A program made the translations under genes and the position numbers. From the NCBI GenBank assembly GCA_015227615.1, contig JAALGZ010000021.1, positions 124,001-188,000 on the forward strand: a DNA stretch of 64,000 nt. The letters are read 5' to 3'. The notes under the pieces were generated by a model. The model was not told the origin of the DNA and ran no database searches. It saw only the letters and a list, made by a program, of their open reading frames with translations. This DNA comes from Labyrinthula sp. Ha (Eukaryota > Sar > Bigyra > Labyrinthulida > Labyrinthulaceae). Numbering within the stretch: position 1 is the stretch's first letter; each line of letters opens with the position of its first letter. Of this stretch, positions 8,805 through 21,600 are shown in pieces.

Positions 8805-11800
8805 TTTTTTTTTGTATAGTAAGAGTATTATACTAGAACTAAGTTTTTGGGAAACAAGATTGAAGAAGTGGATATAGATTAATCTTATTATTTATACAAT
8901 TAAAAAAAGATAACCTTAAAAAATTTTGTTATAAAGATTTTGAATTCCACTAATTTTCTTGATGAAACTCTAGACTCCACTTAACAAATTTGGCTAGTTA
9001 TTTGTGGTTCAGAATGAAGAAAATTGTTCATATATGCAAAGGAGATCTTCAAACTCAATCTTACCGATACAAAAATCCTGGTATTTTAGAGTATCCGAAA
9101 AACTCTGTCGTAAAGCTCAAATTCTTCATTGAGTTCTTCATTCCTCACTCAACATGGTAACGAGACTTACACAAACTCACTTAGTCAACCTGAAAATTGC
9201 TCAAAGATTCAAACAAATCCCAAAAGGAGGAATAATTCTTCATTTCTACTTTTCATAGCTCAATAAACTACTCTCTTAAACTAAAAGAATTAATCCCCCG
9301 ATTAAATGAATCTTAGCAGTTGAATCCCATATGTTCGTGAATTAGCTTGATGGGATAAAACATTTCATTTTCGATACCCAAAACATTTTTAGTATTTTTT
9401 TTATGGCGGCAAATATTAATCTTGACAGCACTAGTGCAATTCGCTGAGATTTTCACGTTGAATAATATGAATGCTAAACAATAAAGACATGGACAAGTTA
9501 GACAAGTACAGTGCCAAACAGTTAGAGATATCATTTAGTCTTCAAAACGTTAAGCATTGTATTTAAAGAAGGCAAGTGCATTTGCTTGTGTGTTTATTTT
9601 ATGTCATTAATAAGAAGCTTCAGAGCTTAATATTTAACCAAGAGTAGTAACTTTCAAATAATATAGCGCCAATGAGCCGTTATTTATGTAAACTAGCAGC
9701 CAAGAACCACCGATCCTGCTTCAAACAATGTTAATATAATTTTATTCTGTAAGTTTAAGAGAATATTGGTAATAATTGAAGCTGTATAACATTTCTCAGA
9801 TTGCTCCCACAATCTCAGGCTTCTTCTTCTCCAATAACTGACCTGAAGACAAACCTTCTCTTAAATCTTGCTAAGTTTAGAGTATTCTATAAAAGGACCA
9901 TGATATATTGAGAAGCTTAAGTGCACAACTGTCTCTAATCTGATACTTATGAATAGACCTTAGCCAGAATACAAAATATTGATGATCTATTCATTTTTTG
10001 TTTCCTAGTAGTTCTTACTTCAGAATTTGGGAAATTATTTATTTCATATGACTCGAGTTTCACTTTGCTAAATAATGCTTGTTAATGTTAAGCTGTAGCA
10101 TATGATGATGATGCAAATGGTCTAAAGAAATAGACTGAATTCTAACTGGTTTGAACTCTGATCGAAACAGGCCATATGACCTGAAAATTGATTAGGCGCG
10201 AGCTGAGTGTGGATACTGTGGCTTATATTCTGAAGATCATTATGCTTTAGAAAACTATATTCAATATTTCAAGGATAAATAACCGTAGCGCTCATGCCCC
10301 TTTGCTGAATTATACTCAAGTAATATCGATAATCAATCAAAATGTCTTGGGAAGTATCTTAGAGAGTTAATAATAAAAAAGCATGAAGAAGACATAGAAA
10401 AAATTTATGTATAATTCATAGACAATGTCAGGTGATTACCAGATAGGTACTTCATCCAGTAAATCGGTATATACTTATTCAATGCAAAGTTGATGTATAA
10501 TAGTGAAAAAAATATTGCCGGGATCGTAATATAAATTATTTTGCACTGGAATTTTTCGGAATGTAATTTAATATTAACAATAACTTAGTTTTACTGTTCA
10601 TGGCACTAATTATATCTGGTTGATTGATAACCTCTTAAGCTCAATAAATTTTCTCGACTCATTATCCGCAACTTTTTTTCGAATGCCTTTTCAATTCTCT
10701 TTGACGCATGAAAATATTAATTCAAGCTAAAACTAAATGGATAGCGGCATCAACTCAAACAGTGTCATAGGAAAATGACACCTGGGCTTACTTTAATAGC
10801 ATGTTAGTATGTAACGAACTTCTCATATTTCTATAGTTAACAACAGTAACAGGAATAAATAGATAGAACTGTCCCTTTCTGTATATTTGAAAGTATGATT
10901 TCAGAAGAACCCATAAATTTCCAAAAAGTTTCGCAAAAGGACCTAGATGATTATTCACTTCGAGGCTTTATTCCAGAATTTTATTGGAAAGACTAAAGAA
11001 AAAACATACTATTTGAAGGGATATTTTAATCAACTATCAAGAATAAATAAATTGAACCCCCCCTTAACTAATTATCCACGTTCTTATTAACAAACATTTC
11101 ATCCAATTACTCAATACTTTTTAATGGCATCTACAGTCGATTAGAAGGACTTAAACTGGATAGGATTAATATAACCTTAGTAGGAGTTCTTATAATCTGT
11201 GTCGCAGAGCTTCTGTATGGTTAGAAACGAATATAATTATTCGTAACTCCATTTTAAGTGAAGACTCAAATTCAAAACTTAGTCATGATATCTTACTGTG
11301 ACAATGTCCGGCTTTGTATGTTTCTTCCAACGGACTGATTACTAAGAAAATATTATAAAATATTGTGTTTTGCAGAATAACCTATTGCATAGCAACACTA
11401 TTGCGGATATATGGGCTTAAAATCAGGTGGTTAGTGTTAATATATGGTACAATGTGACCACTAACCTAAGAAGTCATGAACATCACTCTAAAATGGGCAG
11501 ATAATTATTCCCTAAGCCATTTCAGGTCATTTAGATAAAAATAAAAGCAAAGCGAAGGTTTATACTTGCAGTTTGAGTTTTGTAGCAATAATATATCATC
11601 TTTTTGAATATTTGAAAGAGATTTTTTTCTTTGCATAATTGCAATAATTGTGCCCATTGCTTTTCATTGTTTACAATACTTTATCTTAAGCCATATTATC
11701 TGTGGACATCGTAAGTTCCTGTCATCTCTTTGCTTATACCTTATCAAGTTTCCTACTTTTTATAGAATGGTCCTTTATGCTTATACGTTATCCCATAAAA

Positions 11801-14800
11801 CAACATTAAAATAAAACCAGAATAAGAAACTATCTGTTTAGTTGAACAATAACCCAAGATATAAATCAAGGATAAATGATTTCAAAATAAGAAAGCGAAA
11901 TTACCAAAAACTGTAGCAAAACCAGTGACCTTCACCCAAATATATTTTTAAATTTGATTTTGATTTAGAGTGCTCATTAATTACATAAAACAATTATCAA
12001 CGGCAAGCTTAAGAGTATGGTAAAATTTCTTCCCTCTCGCTGTTTTCTCTTTATTTATTGCAATGTTTAATTAGTGCAGTAGAAACTTTTTGGCACTTGG
12101 TAAACATAATTTGACAATGTTATATTACGAGAGATTTAACAGTTGATACAAGAGACATAATCTTCGAGCAAATCGACATATCATTACCAAAGAACTTATA
12201 AACCACATACTTCTACAAGAACAGATAATCTTACTTCAGCCTCATTCATATTGACTGACGCTACTTTATATTTCTATTTATTGTATACTTTAGCTTTTCG
12301 GCCACAATTCCCGTTTTCAATGGCTATCTTACTGCAGTAAGAAAATGTAACAGGAAGTCTGATATATAGAACCTGATAACAACTGAAAGGTTGTGAAAAA
12401 TAGAAATTTAGAAAAACTGTTTCTAAAAGTGTCACTGAAACTAGTAACTTGCATAATAATGATTTTCGTACACCCTTTAATTCACTTTCTCGATAAATAT
12501 TAACAAGAAGAGGTTTCCTAGTTAAGAGAATTCTAAAATTAGGGAGTAATAACGTAAGAAGAAAACTATTCCTTAAAAGAGAAGTAAATAGCGGATTAGA
12601 ATATCGAATTCAAGGATATGAATAATTGCCACCCATAAAGATGAGTTAAATTTTGAAGTAAAAAGACTTCCCCTTAACTAAATTCTTTTACCTTAGTCGA
12701 TTTATTAAATCCCGATGTTGATGTTGTAGTACTTATTAATCATTAGTATAAGTTTTGCATAGTATTTTACTGTAAGCTCTGGTCATTCAAATTTAATACA
12801 CTATCTAAGCTTCTGCTATGATAATATTCATTACTGGGTCAATACTAAGAGAAATTATGTGTAAGTACAATGGTGGTATCCGCAGTAACTGTTCTCAAAG
12901 AGTGATGGGTTAAACAACAATTACCTACATTTATGAACTTTTCTCGTCTAACTATGGCAGAAAATGGTGTTTTTGATACAACAAAGATTAATTCTTAACG
13001 TTGAAGGTTGATATGAGGAAGAATCCTATTAAATTTGTTTCTTGCTAAAGGTTTTTCAAGAAACTAAATAAACACATGAGGTAATAGCAGTTGTATATTT
13101 CTACTGCAGACGTTCCCTTTAAGGTATAATAATAGTCTTATATTAGAGAATATCTGTTTATGTAAAAAACGGATATTGTCAGCATTTTATGAAGCAATCT
13201 TTGCCCTCGTTGATACTAGAGTTTATGACGATGATACTACTTAAACAGAATGCTTGAATGTATAGAAAAGAAAATATGACCTGTTAACGTTGATGGTTTC
13301 AAAGGAAAAAAATATATGTGCGGAAAGATTAAAACAAAGCTCTAAGAATATTAAGAAAAAATAATTTGGATTAGAATCAAACCTGTGTAGAGTTTATTCT
13401 CGAATTTGCTCAAGCTATTTTGTTATTTGCAATTCAACCATTATTTAGTCATTTGGGATTACGGATCCATAAGCTATGCATGGTAATTACCTTGTGTTTG
13501 CACATTATGACTAAAAAGTAAAGAAGGAAACTACCCTGAACTTTTAAATAGATGGGTAGTATGAGAATTATTATTGAAACTATTATGTAATTCACCATTG
13601 AACACTACGTTATATTCGAGTGAAAAAGGAGGAATGATCATTACGTATCATCAGAATTGGTGGATTAGAAATACCACGATAATACAATACTTCATTAAGC
13701 AGCAGGTTTCCTTCATGGAAAAGATTATACTGTAGGAAAATATTTTCATCCAATTTCTGCTAGAGCTTACATAAAACGCAAAAGTTGCTAACAAACAGAA
13801 ATTCATGAATTGTAACGTGAAAGGTATCTCAAAGTTAGGTAATTCTGATTTATAACTGACTACTGGTAACTTGATTGTACAATGTTGTTATATAGGGAGA
13901 AAGCAGAATTTGTTAGAGGATTATTCCCAAGCAACATTTCTTATATTATTAGTCTTTGCTCTGGTGAACTAAAGAACTTGAGTGAAGAAAAAAATAATCC
14001 ACTTAATAGTATGAAGGGAAAATATGAAAATAGTTTAGTTGAAGGCTTAGTCTTTGAGTACACCTTAAGAAAGTACTTAAACATAATAAAAAATGAAAGA
14101 ACAAAAAAGAGAAACTGATACGCGCCAAATAAATTAATTCTGGCTGGAATAGCGTTATAATTTCTTATGGTTGACATACTACTCAACCAATCAGAATTTA
14201 TGCTGAGTGATCATACTTGCGGCAAGAAGTTTAATAACCTTAATACAATGAAGTTTGTGAAGACAATTGAAGGTTAAATTGATTTGAGTGATGCCTCACA
14301 TATTTTGAAAATAGAGAATTTTGCATTTTTGGCTTTTAAAATTAAGAAAAAAAAATCAAATAAGAAAGGGAAAAAGGCTAACGTTGAGGAAAATATCATG
14401 GGTGAACTAATACATGGTTGGGATGATAAATTTTCTAAAAAGATGAGTTTAAATCAAATACATAGTCAAGTAATAGCACCTGAGGATACCTACAGTGGCA
14501 ATGACAAAGGTGTTCTAAAAACTAAGTATATGCTATGCATATTATTCTACTCGATCTGAATGAGCTGCATTGTACTTTCAGAAACACAGTCTCAAAACTT
14601 GGGCGTGAAACTTAAACAAGTTTTTGTTTTGGAACACTTACTTAGACACAAGCATGAAATGAAACCCTACTGTGATTATATCTTTTTTCCGAGTAGTTTG
14701 TTAGACTAGAGACTAGGGACAGAAACATAGTGCCAAAAAAATGAACAATGAAATTTATCTCAATGCTTAAACTTTTATTTCAAGCATGGTTCGCTAACTA

Positions 14801-15470
14801 AAATTATGTATTTCTTCATCTCGTATTTGGTTATGTTTTAATTTTTGCTCAGCTTGGTATCCGGAGCGAACATGCATATTGTTTCTACCTAGGATAAGAT
14901 TTAGAGAATCTTCGAACTGAGTTCCTTCGCTTAACTGTTAACTAAACTATTAACAGTCTATTTCAAAGGTTAGATACATATCGTAGACCACACGTAATAT
15001 AGCAGGAGGTTTTATATAGCAATGCCTAGATTAGTGTTCCAAGAGTCTGGATATATATTCTGAGGCCCAGTTATGATACATGTGATGTCTTTATGCGAAG
15101 GACAATATAATCTGAGAGCTATGTTTAAATAGACTCAACTGCTGACGCAAGTCAAGCTGCATATAAATAACTTAACTATAAACCAAACTAAATAGCATAT
15201 AGGTCTTACATGCAAGGTTCTTGGCAAGAGTTGAGTCTTTGGAGAAATTATCAAATATTTGTTCCCTCAGAAATAGGAAATAAAGAAAAGTTTGCTCTTG
15301 GTAAGAAAGACTATTTAAAAACTGATAAGCCACTCTTTCGTACCAAATCCTCAGAGTAAGCACATGTAGTAAGAAAAATGAATGAATCCTTGTAATCCAC
15401 TTTGTACAGTGTGAACTCAGGACTAACATCATCCGGCATTTTTGGCACAAGCTGGGTTTTCTCTTATGTT
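8805..15470. other. Gene-poor desert 1
   Basis: About 6.7 kb with stops in all six frames and only short chance-length open stretches. Seen inside: a degenerate GAG/CTC-rich repeat patch at about 9030-9200 and a C7 run at 11057. No tRNA B-box, transposase motif or LTR piece was recognised. It probably consists of decayed repeats. Confidence 0.5.
9030..9200. repeat. Degenerate CTCA/TGAG-rich repeat patch (copy 1)
   Basis: Many spaced short words such as TCATTGAG, CCTCACTCA and AACTCACTTAG recur. The same vocabulary occurs at 30055-30330 and, on the other strand, at 63235-63525. It looks like a fast-decaying low-complexity repeat; no fixed unit length can be assigned by eye. Confidence 0.4.
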
Positions 15471-15473
15471 CAC

Positions 15474-15483
15474 GTATAAATAC
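15474..15483 (+). promoter_or_regulatory. TATA-like box upstream of a possible small gene
   Basis: GTATAAATAC lies 38 bp before an ATG at 15521 and about 90 bp before the open stretch that precedes the small-gene candidate. It supports a + strand transcription unit here but proves nothing alone. Confidence 0.3.
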
Positions 15484-15632
15484 TGAATATAGCAAACTCT
15501 ACAAAGCTAAACTAGCTCTCATGGTACAAGTTTAACGACATACAAAACAAATAATTCAACTTTAACATAGTTTACAACAACTTACTGCATCTAAGCTCTC
15601 GTGCAAAGATTCCCAGCCTTTATATTTGCTAG

Positions 15633-15810
15633 GGTGGAACAAAAGCATTGGGGTTATTATGACATGGTTCCAATACTGATCTTCTATAAAATGCAGGGAT
15701 CAACTTCTTATCGAAAATTTGCTTACAGAGCATTAAGAGCTGGTGTCACCTTTCCACAATTTATTTTCGGAACATTATTTCCGGCAATTACTATGCTTGT
15801 AGCCAAGTAA
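15633..15810 (+). CDS. Possible 3' exon of a small gene (hydrophobic C-terminal segment)
   Basis: An open frame ending in TAA at 15810 encodes a protein-like sequence containing KHWGYYDMVPILIF, then a basic YRKFAYRALRAG and a hydrophobic tail with FPQFIFGTLFPAITML. It has no upstream ATG in frame except at 15662, which would give only 49 aa. A 32-bp GT...AG segment (15601-15632) would, if an intron like that of GAR1, join the frame to an open stretch at 15572-15600; a still earlier start is not found. It resembles small one-TM mitochondrial inner-membrane subunits in style only; no family is recognised. It converges on the ankyrin gene at a spacing of 141 bp. Confidence 0.35.
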
Positions 15811-15951
15811 AACCATTTGCAAGTGATAAAACATTTGTAACAGTCTAGTACCTCAAAAAAAAAATCTTTATCTCTCATTACATATCTCAAGTGCATTCTT
15901 TACAGTTTTGTTTCATTCTTTAACATAATGTTAAACAGCACGAACAAATAA

Positions 15952-17946
15952 TTAAGCCAATTCCTCTTCTAGTAACTCCATAAGATTTTCTGACGTATAA
16001 CCTTTCTCTAAGAATAGCCCATCAGTCAAACCACAATCCATATAGATACCAGTCTGGTTCAGTTTACCCTTACTATGTAAATATGTACCAAATTTACTGT
16101 AAACAAACAAAAACAAATTACAAAAAAATATTTTTTCAGGTCCACTTATATGAAGAGCTAACTCTAAAGTTGAGGACTCTCTTTTCCCTACTGAATTTCC
16201 AGGAATGAATGCACAATCATCACATAAACTAACATTACAACCTACTTTCTTATTCGAATCGCACTCCATTAAATATTCTCCTTTTTCTACATCCCTTAAA
16301 CAATAGTCACAAACAAAACTAAACTCATCTGGAGAAGATATATTATGTAACTCCATAATATCATTATAGCTATATCTGTATACTCTATGTATTTTCTGTG
16401 ACAAACAAGCTCTCATTACCGTATTTAGGTCTAAATCAACTTTTTTTCCAAGTAGTTGATGAACAATGGGAAGTCCTTTATATCCAATAAGCACAGATAT
16501 AGTCAACAAAGATGGTGATCCAGGAGTATATAAGTTTATATTCGCACCATGATTTATTAAATACTCGTAGTACAAAAGCCAGTGCTTACTTTGACTTCCT
16601 CTAAAAGCTAATTGAAACAATAATGATCTATCATCTTCAGGAATTCTACCCCCATACTTCAAAAGTACATCTAAAATTTGTGAGTTACTAAACTCTTCCT
16701 CAGGAGTAAACAGAAGAAATAAACTGTTCACATTAAACTTAATCTCTGTGTATGAAACTGGAGAATCAATCAATTGACAAGTTTCATCATTTTCTTCAAG
16801 ATGAGAAAACAATAATTCAAGTCCAACAGGAAGATTATTTCTCATAGCTATATTTATTGGTTGTAGCCACATTTGATCACCTAAAAATATTGTTGCTCCC
16901 TTTTCCAATAAAAAAGTTAAAACTCGCTCTGAAAAATCATTTTGAGAACCTTGCAATGCGCAAACTAGAGGTGATATATGAATAGCCAACTCAGCTCCAT
17001 TCCACGTATATATAGAGTTTACAGAGAAACTATCTTCAACCAACTCAACAAGATATAAATACCTATCCTTTGTTTCTTCTCTATTAAATACTTGATATTC
17101 ATTTGCACAAGATGCATAAAGAATAGGAGAAATTAACTCCATCACTTCGAACTTACGACTATTTTTACCAATATTTACTGATAAGAAGTATTTGAATAGT
17201 TCATAATTATCATATGTAATACACAAGTGCAAAATTCCTTCACCACTATGCGCAAAATCAGAGTCATTTATTAACGAGCGTCGTTTTCCATTCTTAGTTA
17301 TTTTTTTTGCTATCTTTATTTGAAGTTCATCAAAATCATCAACTGAATCATAGCTTTTTCTACAGCATGATAATAAATGTAATAAATTAAGTTCATTCAC
17401 AAATAATTTTTTATACTTAAGTCCTGAAAAATATTCAATTAAAAACCAAGCAAGTTCAACATTGCTTTTTAATAACGCGATTGAAATAGGACAATAACCT
17501 GAATCAGTGACAAAGTATGTATGGTAATAATAGTTTTTTTGTAAAGATTTAATACTTTTGAATGTAGAATCAAGTAAAAGTTTTACAACTTGTAAATCCC
17601 CAGAAATTACGGCTAAATTAAGTGCACTGTATCCAGTACCCGTCTTAGTTTTCAAAGAATAACCAGAAGAAAGTAATACTTCAATTATTCCAATTTCTTG
17701 TAGATTTGCTTCACAAGCAAAATGAAGTGCATTTTTCTGAAGAGTTGTTTGAGGAAAGTTCCTTTTTCTTCGATTCTTATCCGAAAGCTGTGCTGGGCGA
17801 AGTAGTTCATCTGCTATTTCATTCGTTAAAGGATCTGCTTCAATCATCGAAACTTCATGGATTAAATTAAGAAATACTGCTTCATTTTCTAAAGCAATGC
17901 ATCTATTTGGCTGAAAGGGATTTATTCTTTGATCATCATTCTGCAT
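15952..17946 (-). CDS. Ankyrin-repeat protein with a C-terminal Cys-rich zinc-binding module
   Basis: 664 aa. Ankyrin repeats are clearest at about residues 70-130 (NALHFACEANLQ, then GYSALNLAVISGDLQVVKLL). Weaker units follow at about 240 (GEGILHLCITYDNYELFKYF), 320-395 and 440-505 (YLINHGANINLYTPGSPSLL). Residues 546-578 hold six spaced cysteines (546, 549, 562, 570, 575, 578; CDYC...CDDC), like a ZZ- or C1-type zinc finger. There is no membrane span. It is probably a cytosolic or nuclear protein-interaction scaffold; the zinc module may bind ubiquitin machinery, lipid or peptide, which I cannot distinguish. The first ATG is used. The shared ATTTTGGGCAATTG element lies 27-40 bp upstream, so the 5' UTR must be short if that element is part of the core promoter. 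Confidence 0.8.
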   Translation of the reverse strand: MQNDDQRINPFQPNRCIALENEAVFLNLIHEVSMIEADPLTNEIADELLRPAQLSDKNRRKRNFPQTTLQKNALHFACEANLQEIGIIEVLLSSGYSLKTKTGTGYSALNLAVISGDLQVVKLLLDSTFKSIKSLQKNYYYHTYFVTDSGYCPISIALLKSNVELAWFLIEYFSGLKYKKLFVNELNLLHLLSCCRKSYDSVDDFDELQIKIAKKITKNGKRRSLINDSDFAHSGEGILHLCITYDNYELFKYFLSVNIGKNSRKFEVMELISPILYASCANEYQVFNREETKDRYLYLVELVEDSFSVNSIYTWNGAELAIHISPLVCALQGSQNDFSERVLTFLLEKGATIFLGDQMWLQPINIAMRNNLPVGLELLFSHLEENDETCQLIDSPVSYTEIKFNVNSLFLLFTPEEEFSNSQILDVLLKYGGRIPEDDRSLLFQLAFRGSQSKHWLLYYEYLINHGANINLYTPGSPSLLTISVLIGYKGLPIVHQLLGKKVDLDLNTVMRACLSQKIHRVYRYSYNDIMELHNISSPDEFSFVCDYCLRDVEKGEYLMECDSNKKVGCNVSLCDDCAFIPGNSVGKRESSTLELALHISGPEKIFFCNLFLFVYSKFGTYLHSKGKLNQTGIYMDCGLTDGLFLEKGYTSENLMELLEEELA

Positions 17947-17972
17947 TATATTTATTCTTTTCTACTTCAATT

Positions 17973-17986
17973 CAATTGCCCAAAAT
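17973..17986 (-). promoter_or_regulatory. Shared upstream 14-mer ATTTTGGGCAATTG (copy A)
   Basis: An exact 14-mer on the sense strand of the ankyrin gene, 27-40 bp before its ATG. Identical copies precede the genes starting at 52721 and 55543. Position and recurrence point to a core-promoter or factor-binding element. Confidence 0.6.
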
Positions 17987-18388
17987 TAAGACTTATCTAT
18001 TATTACATTCCATTAACAAAAAGAACATAAAGAATAATAATAAACTTAATATATAGAAAAATTAACTTTTCAAAGTTACTCTTCCCTAGCTTTATATCAA
18101 TCCTCTGTTATAACATCTTATTAGTTCATTTTTTGAAAAGAATCAAGTTTTTTAATCTAGTTCAAACTCTAAGTTTATTTTTGACTTTGTCACAAGCAAG
18201 TGAAAATTATTGAAGGAAAGAAGAAATAAAGTCTGTTATTATCTTAATATTACTTTATAAGAAGATAAAAATACACTAAAAGTATGTATTATTAACCGAC
18301 TTTTATATATGTAAATCAAAACCAACCTATTAGTGCCGTTTCCACCTCAACAAAATAACGAAAGGCTCATCTTAAGTTACAAGAGAAA
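17987..18388. other. AT-rich spacer between tandem minus-strand genes
   Basis: About 400 bp that should hold the 3' UTR of the small membrane-protein gene and distal promoter of the ankyrin gene. It is AT-rich, with no open frame and no clear motif beyond the 14-mer at its lower edge. Confidence 0.5.
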
Positions 18389-18670
18389 CTATGGTCGAAG
18401 ATTTGGAAAAGTATTTCCCTTGTCTGAAAATATATAAACATAAATAAATGCAACAAATACTCCACATAGAAAAGAAGTTAAGAACAACAAGCTGCACAGT
18501 GTATAACTAAATTTAAGTTCCTTCACCTCCTTTGGGTGTTTTGTTTGGTTTACGTTATCAAATATAGTTTTATATTTTTTTTCTTTCGAATTATATGAGG
18601 ATAAGTCATCATCTGCAATAGCGCTGTTTGTTTGGGAACTCACTGCTGTGTACTCACTTGGATCTGCCAT
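18389..18670 (-). CDS. Small single-pass membrane protein, unknown family
   Basis: 93 aa from the preferred ATG (MADPSEYTAVS). A polar, Ser/Asp/Lys-rich N-terminal half is followed by one strongly hydrophobic segment at about residues 55-82 (FSYTLCSLLFLTSFLCGVFV) and a short basic/proline tail ending NLRP. A longer form of 112 aa starts at 18727, but a TATA-like TATTTAAATA at about 18743-18753 lies only 16-26 bp before that ATG, so transcription would probably begin after it; this favours the inner start. Topology is probably tail-anchored or type II. It is the same strand as the ankyrin gene. No homologue is recognised; reality is inferred from composition, TM segment and promoter-like upstream sequence. 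Confidence 0.5.
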   Translation of the reverse strand: MADPSEYTAVSSQTNSAIADDDLSSYNSKEKKYKTIFDNVNQTKHPKEVKELKFSYTLCSLLFLTSFLCGVFVAFIYVYIFSDKGNTFPNLRP

Positions 18671-21600
18671 TTTTGTTTCTTTCCGATTTGACTTGCTTTG
18701 TTTACTCCATGGTAATGCACCATGCAAAGCTTGGTGGATAACTTATTTAAATACAACAGTTCCATACACTAACGGTACGGTGATTGGTTCAAATGGACAC
18801 CGTGTCCAAACTTTTAGACGAGGTAACACTGACACTACTATATACCCACAATAAAACTTTACTTTAGTCTAGAATAGAAACATTAGCTTTAAAAATATTG
18901 CGTTCCAATGAAAGGTATTATTTTCTTCTAATCTAGGAAGTTGTCTAATAAAACTGATTCGATGAAAATCTCCATTATCCAAATGTAACAGAACAAACCA
19001 GATTAAATCATAAAATAAACTGTTTTTCTGGCTAAAAGCTACTAGATAAATTTCAGCTGTAACTATGAATCGAGTATAAGACATCTATGATATTCAGACG
19101 TCTTGAAAAGTTTGGGGATCATATCTCTTAAACTAACAGTTTTCCAGGATGTTTACCTCTGATATTACCATATTCAAGAAGAAGCATAAAATATAGTTTA
19201 AAAAAATATTTTAATTTATTTCTACTTGACAAAATAAAGTTGAATGTATACTTTTTTTTCAGTATAGTGTTTGATAGACAACATTTCGGGACAGTCGGAG
19301 ACTTTGTGTAGGACTGCGAGTTTGGAGCGCTTGGATGAAGGCGGTACTCGGTTTCTTGACCCTAAAGAGAAGTTAGTTATATATTAAGAAGCTGCTGATT
19401 TATTGTAGAAGTGATGTATAGGTATTTCGGCTCGTTTTTACGATAGTATTTTGGTGTTTTGTGTTAGGTCTGGCGGTGTGTAACAGGATGATGGCAGCTT
19501 TGTATCAATGAGTAGATTTGGAAAAGCGCACTATTCAGTGTTTACTCTTCTTATTGGTTTTATGTAAACATATAGTGAATAAAATGTCCATACTCTTTCA
19601 TGGTGTAGTTAAACTATTTTTCTAAACATACTAACGTCTTGAGTACCATTCGTTTATAGTCCAAAAAAAACTTTTTTTGTAAAATTCTACGGAATTTAAA
19701 AGGAAAACTGTATCGGTTTGTTCTTAAAGTAATTTGGTCTATAAAAGTAGAGCAAGATATAAGTTAATAAACTTTTTCTTTTCAAGACTTCCTTAAAACT
19801 TAACGGTTATATTACAATAGAGCCTATACCAAAATATAAAGAACTAGTAATACAATACATTTCAGTTCACATTTCAAACTCGAACTAACACTACGCACTT
19901 TTCACCGCTTTTAATATTCCTGTAAGAATTACTGATCACAGATAAACTCTACTTTGAAGTAGAATTACAAGTTTCTAAAATTCTTTTTTGTCGTGTTAAC
20001 AGGTAACACATTGGTTCTTACATTCTGTCTCAACTCTTTATTGTAAACACAAGACTACATGAAGCTTCTATCCTGACAATAGTGGCAGTTACAACTCCCA
20101 AGTTTCTTTATGCGACTGAAAGCGTTTTTCACAGATATGGAGTGTAAATTAAAGTAGACTATCTGGCACTTTATTTTCGTAACCATGGGTTTCTTGCATT
20201 ATCAGGACATCAAAACAGTTATTCTAGAGTTTGCGAGTTGCAACAATACGCGGAGCCTTGCAGCATAAAGGCAACCAACATTCTATGAGAAAAATCTAAG
20301 CCATTCTACACAGGTTTAATTGGTTTAGGAGCCTCTTAGGTCTCAGTCCGAAAAAAATATTGATTCGACAAAAGAAACTTTGTCATTTTAGTCTCTTTCT
20401 CAAAACTTACCAACATAGGCAATACCAACCAAGTTAATTTCAAATTAGAATCCCCTTCGAAATTGTTCCAGCCTTACTTTCTTTCTTTTTTTCATAGATA
20501 TTCTCAAAATTTTTCTGTTGCGAAGTTGTCAATTAAGAAATCCCTAGCTCATAACTTCACGATATTATATACTCAATGATTTTTACATTTTAAATAGGGC
20601 CCAAATGAAAAAAGAAGAAGACAAGAGTAAGGTTGTATAACTTGATCTTTTTAAAAAAGCGTATTCAACACATTTTCCATGTCATGCTCTAGAAATGTGA
20701 CTGATGTATATTTCTTCAACTTTGCTTTCTAAGATACAAACCCTATCAGCAATAATAACCTTAATCTTGGATGTGGTTTACCGCGTCTTGTGAATTGAAC
20801 GGGTTACTCGAATCTCGTAGCTACCAGCAATGTCAGCAGCCAACGTTAGTTTAAGTCTGGGCTACGATGAAATTTCATTGAACTATTTTGTCTTTCTGTA
20901 TTATGAATATAGCTAAAATTTATAAATTATTCTTAAATTATGGTTGCTTTTCATCGATGTTCCCAAAATTGGAGTAATCTATAGATAAGAATATTATAAG
21001 TTGACGGGATTTATATAAGATATGTAGAAACTAGTAATATTTCATTCAGGTAATAAGACATAGTTTCAAGAATTGGAACTGAAAAATGTAATCTTATCAT
21101 CTTTAGTTCAAATCAGTGAAAGATGTATTAAAATCGTCTATTAGAAAACAATAAAATATCCCATTGCTTTTTTCGCTGATAAATTCGAGCAGTTCCCTAA
21201 TTTGCATCTTTCTGTTACCGAAAAACATACCTTAGCGTCTCCTTTTATGTTTTTTAAAAGATACACTCCATTTCACCAGCACTTTAAATTATACCAGTTT
21301 GAGACAGTATTTAAAGAGGATAAAATTTTTAAACTAACACACTTCAATGCTTCTGGCTTATGCTCTTGAATTAGTTATGCGTTGAAATGCAAATAAGACT
21401 ACTGAATCCTAATAATGTTTCGATAACAAGGGAAGTGTAGCACCGTATTTTCAGTAAGTGAGGGCATTATTTTAGTCGATGATGGTCGGACTATGCAAAG
21501 AGACGATTAGACTATTGGTATAGTCTTAATGCCTGATTCCTTTTGCACATAGAACCTCCATTCAGTGGTGAGGTTTTCCAGGAACATTATTTTGCGATTA

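Noticed and set aside
13882-14559. Two Lys-rich open stretches (13882-14118 and 14284-14559) in the same frame
   Set aside because: They are separated by stops, the second has no early ATG, and no protein family is recognisable. Length is in the chance range for this base composition.
8805-15470. tRNA genes in the deserts
   Set aside because: I looked for GGTTCRANYC-type B-boxes paired with A-boxes on both strands here and in the other deserts; only partial words were found, none with a cloverleaf.
15172-15495. 107-codon open stretch on the minus strand
   Set aside because: It has no ATG at its start, a hydrophobic mixture without clear TM organisation, and no family resemblance. It overlaps the TATA-like region assigned to the + strand candidate.
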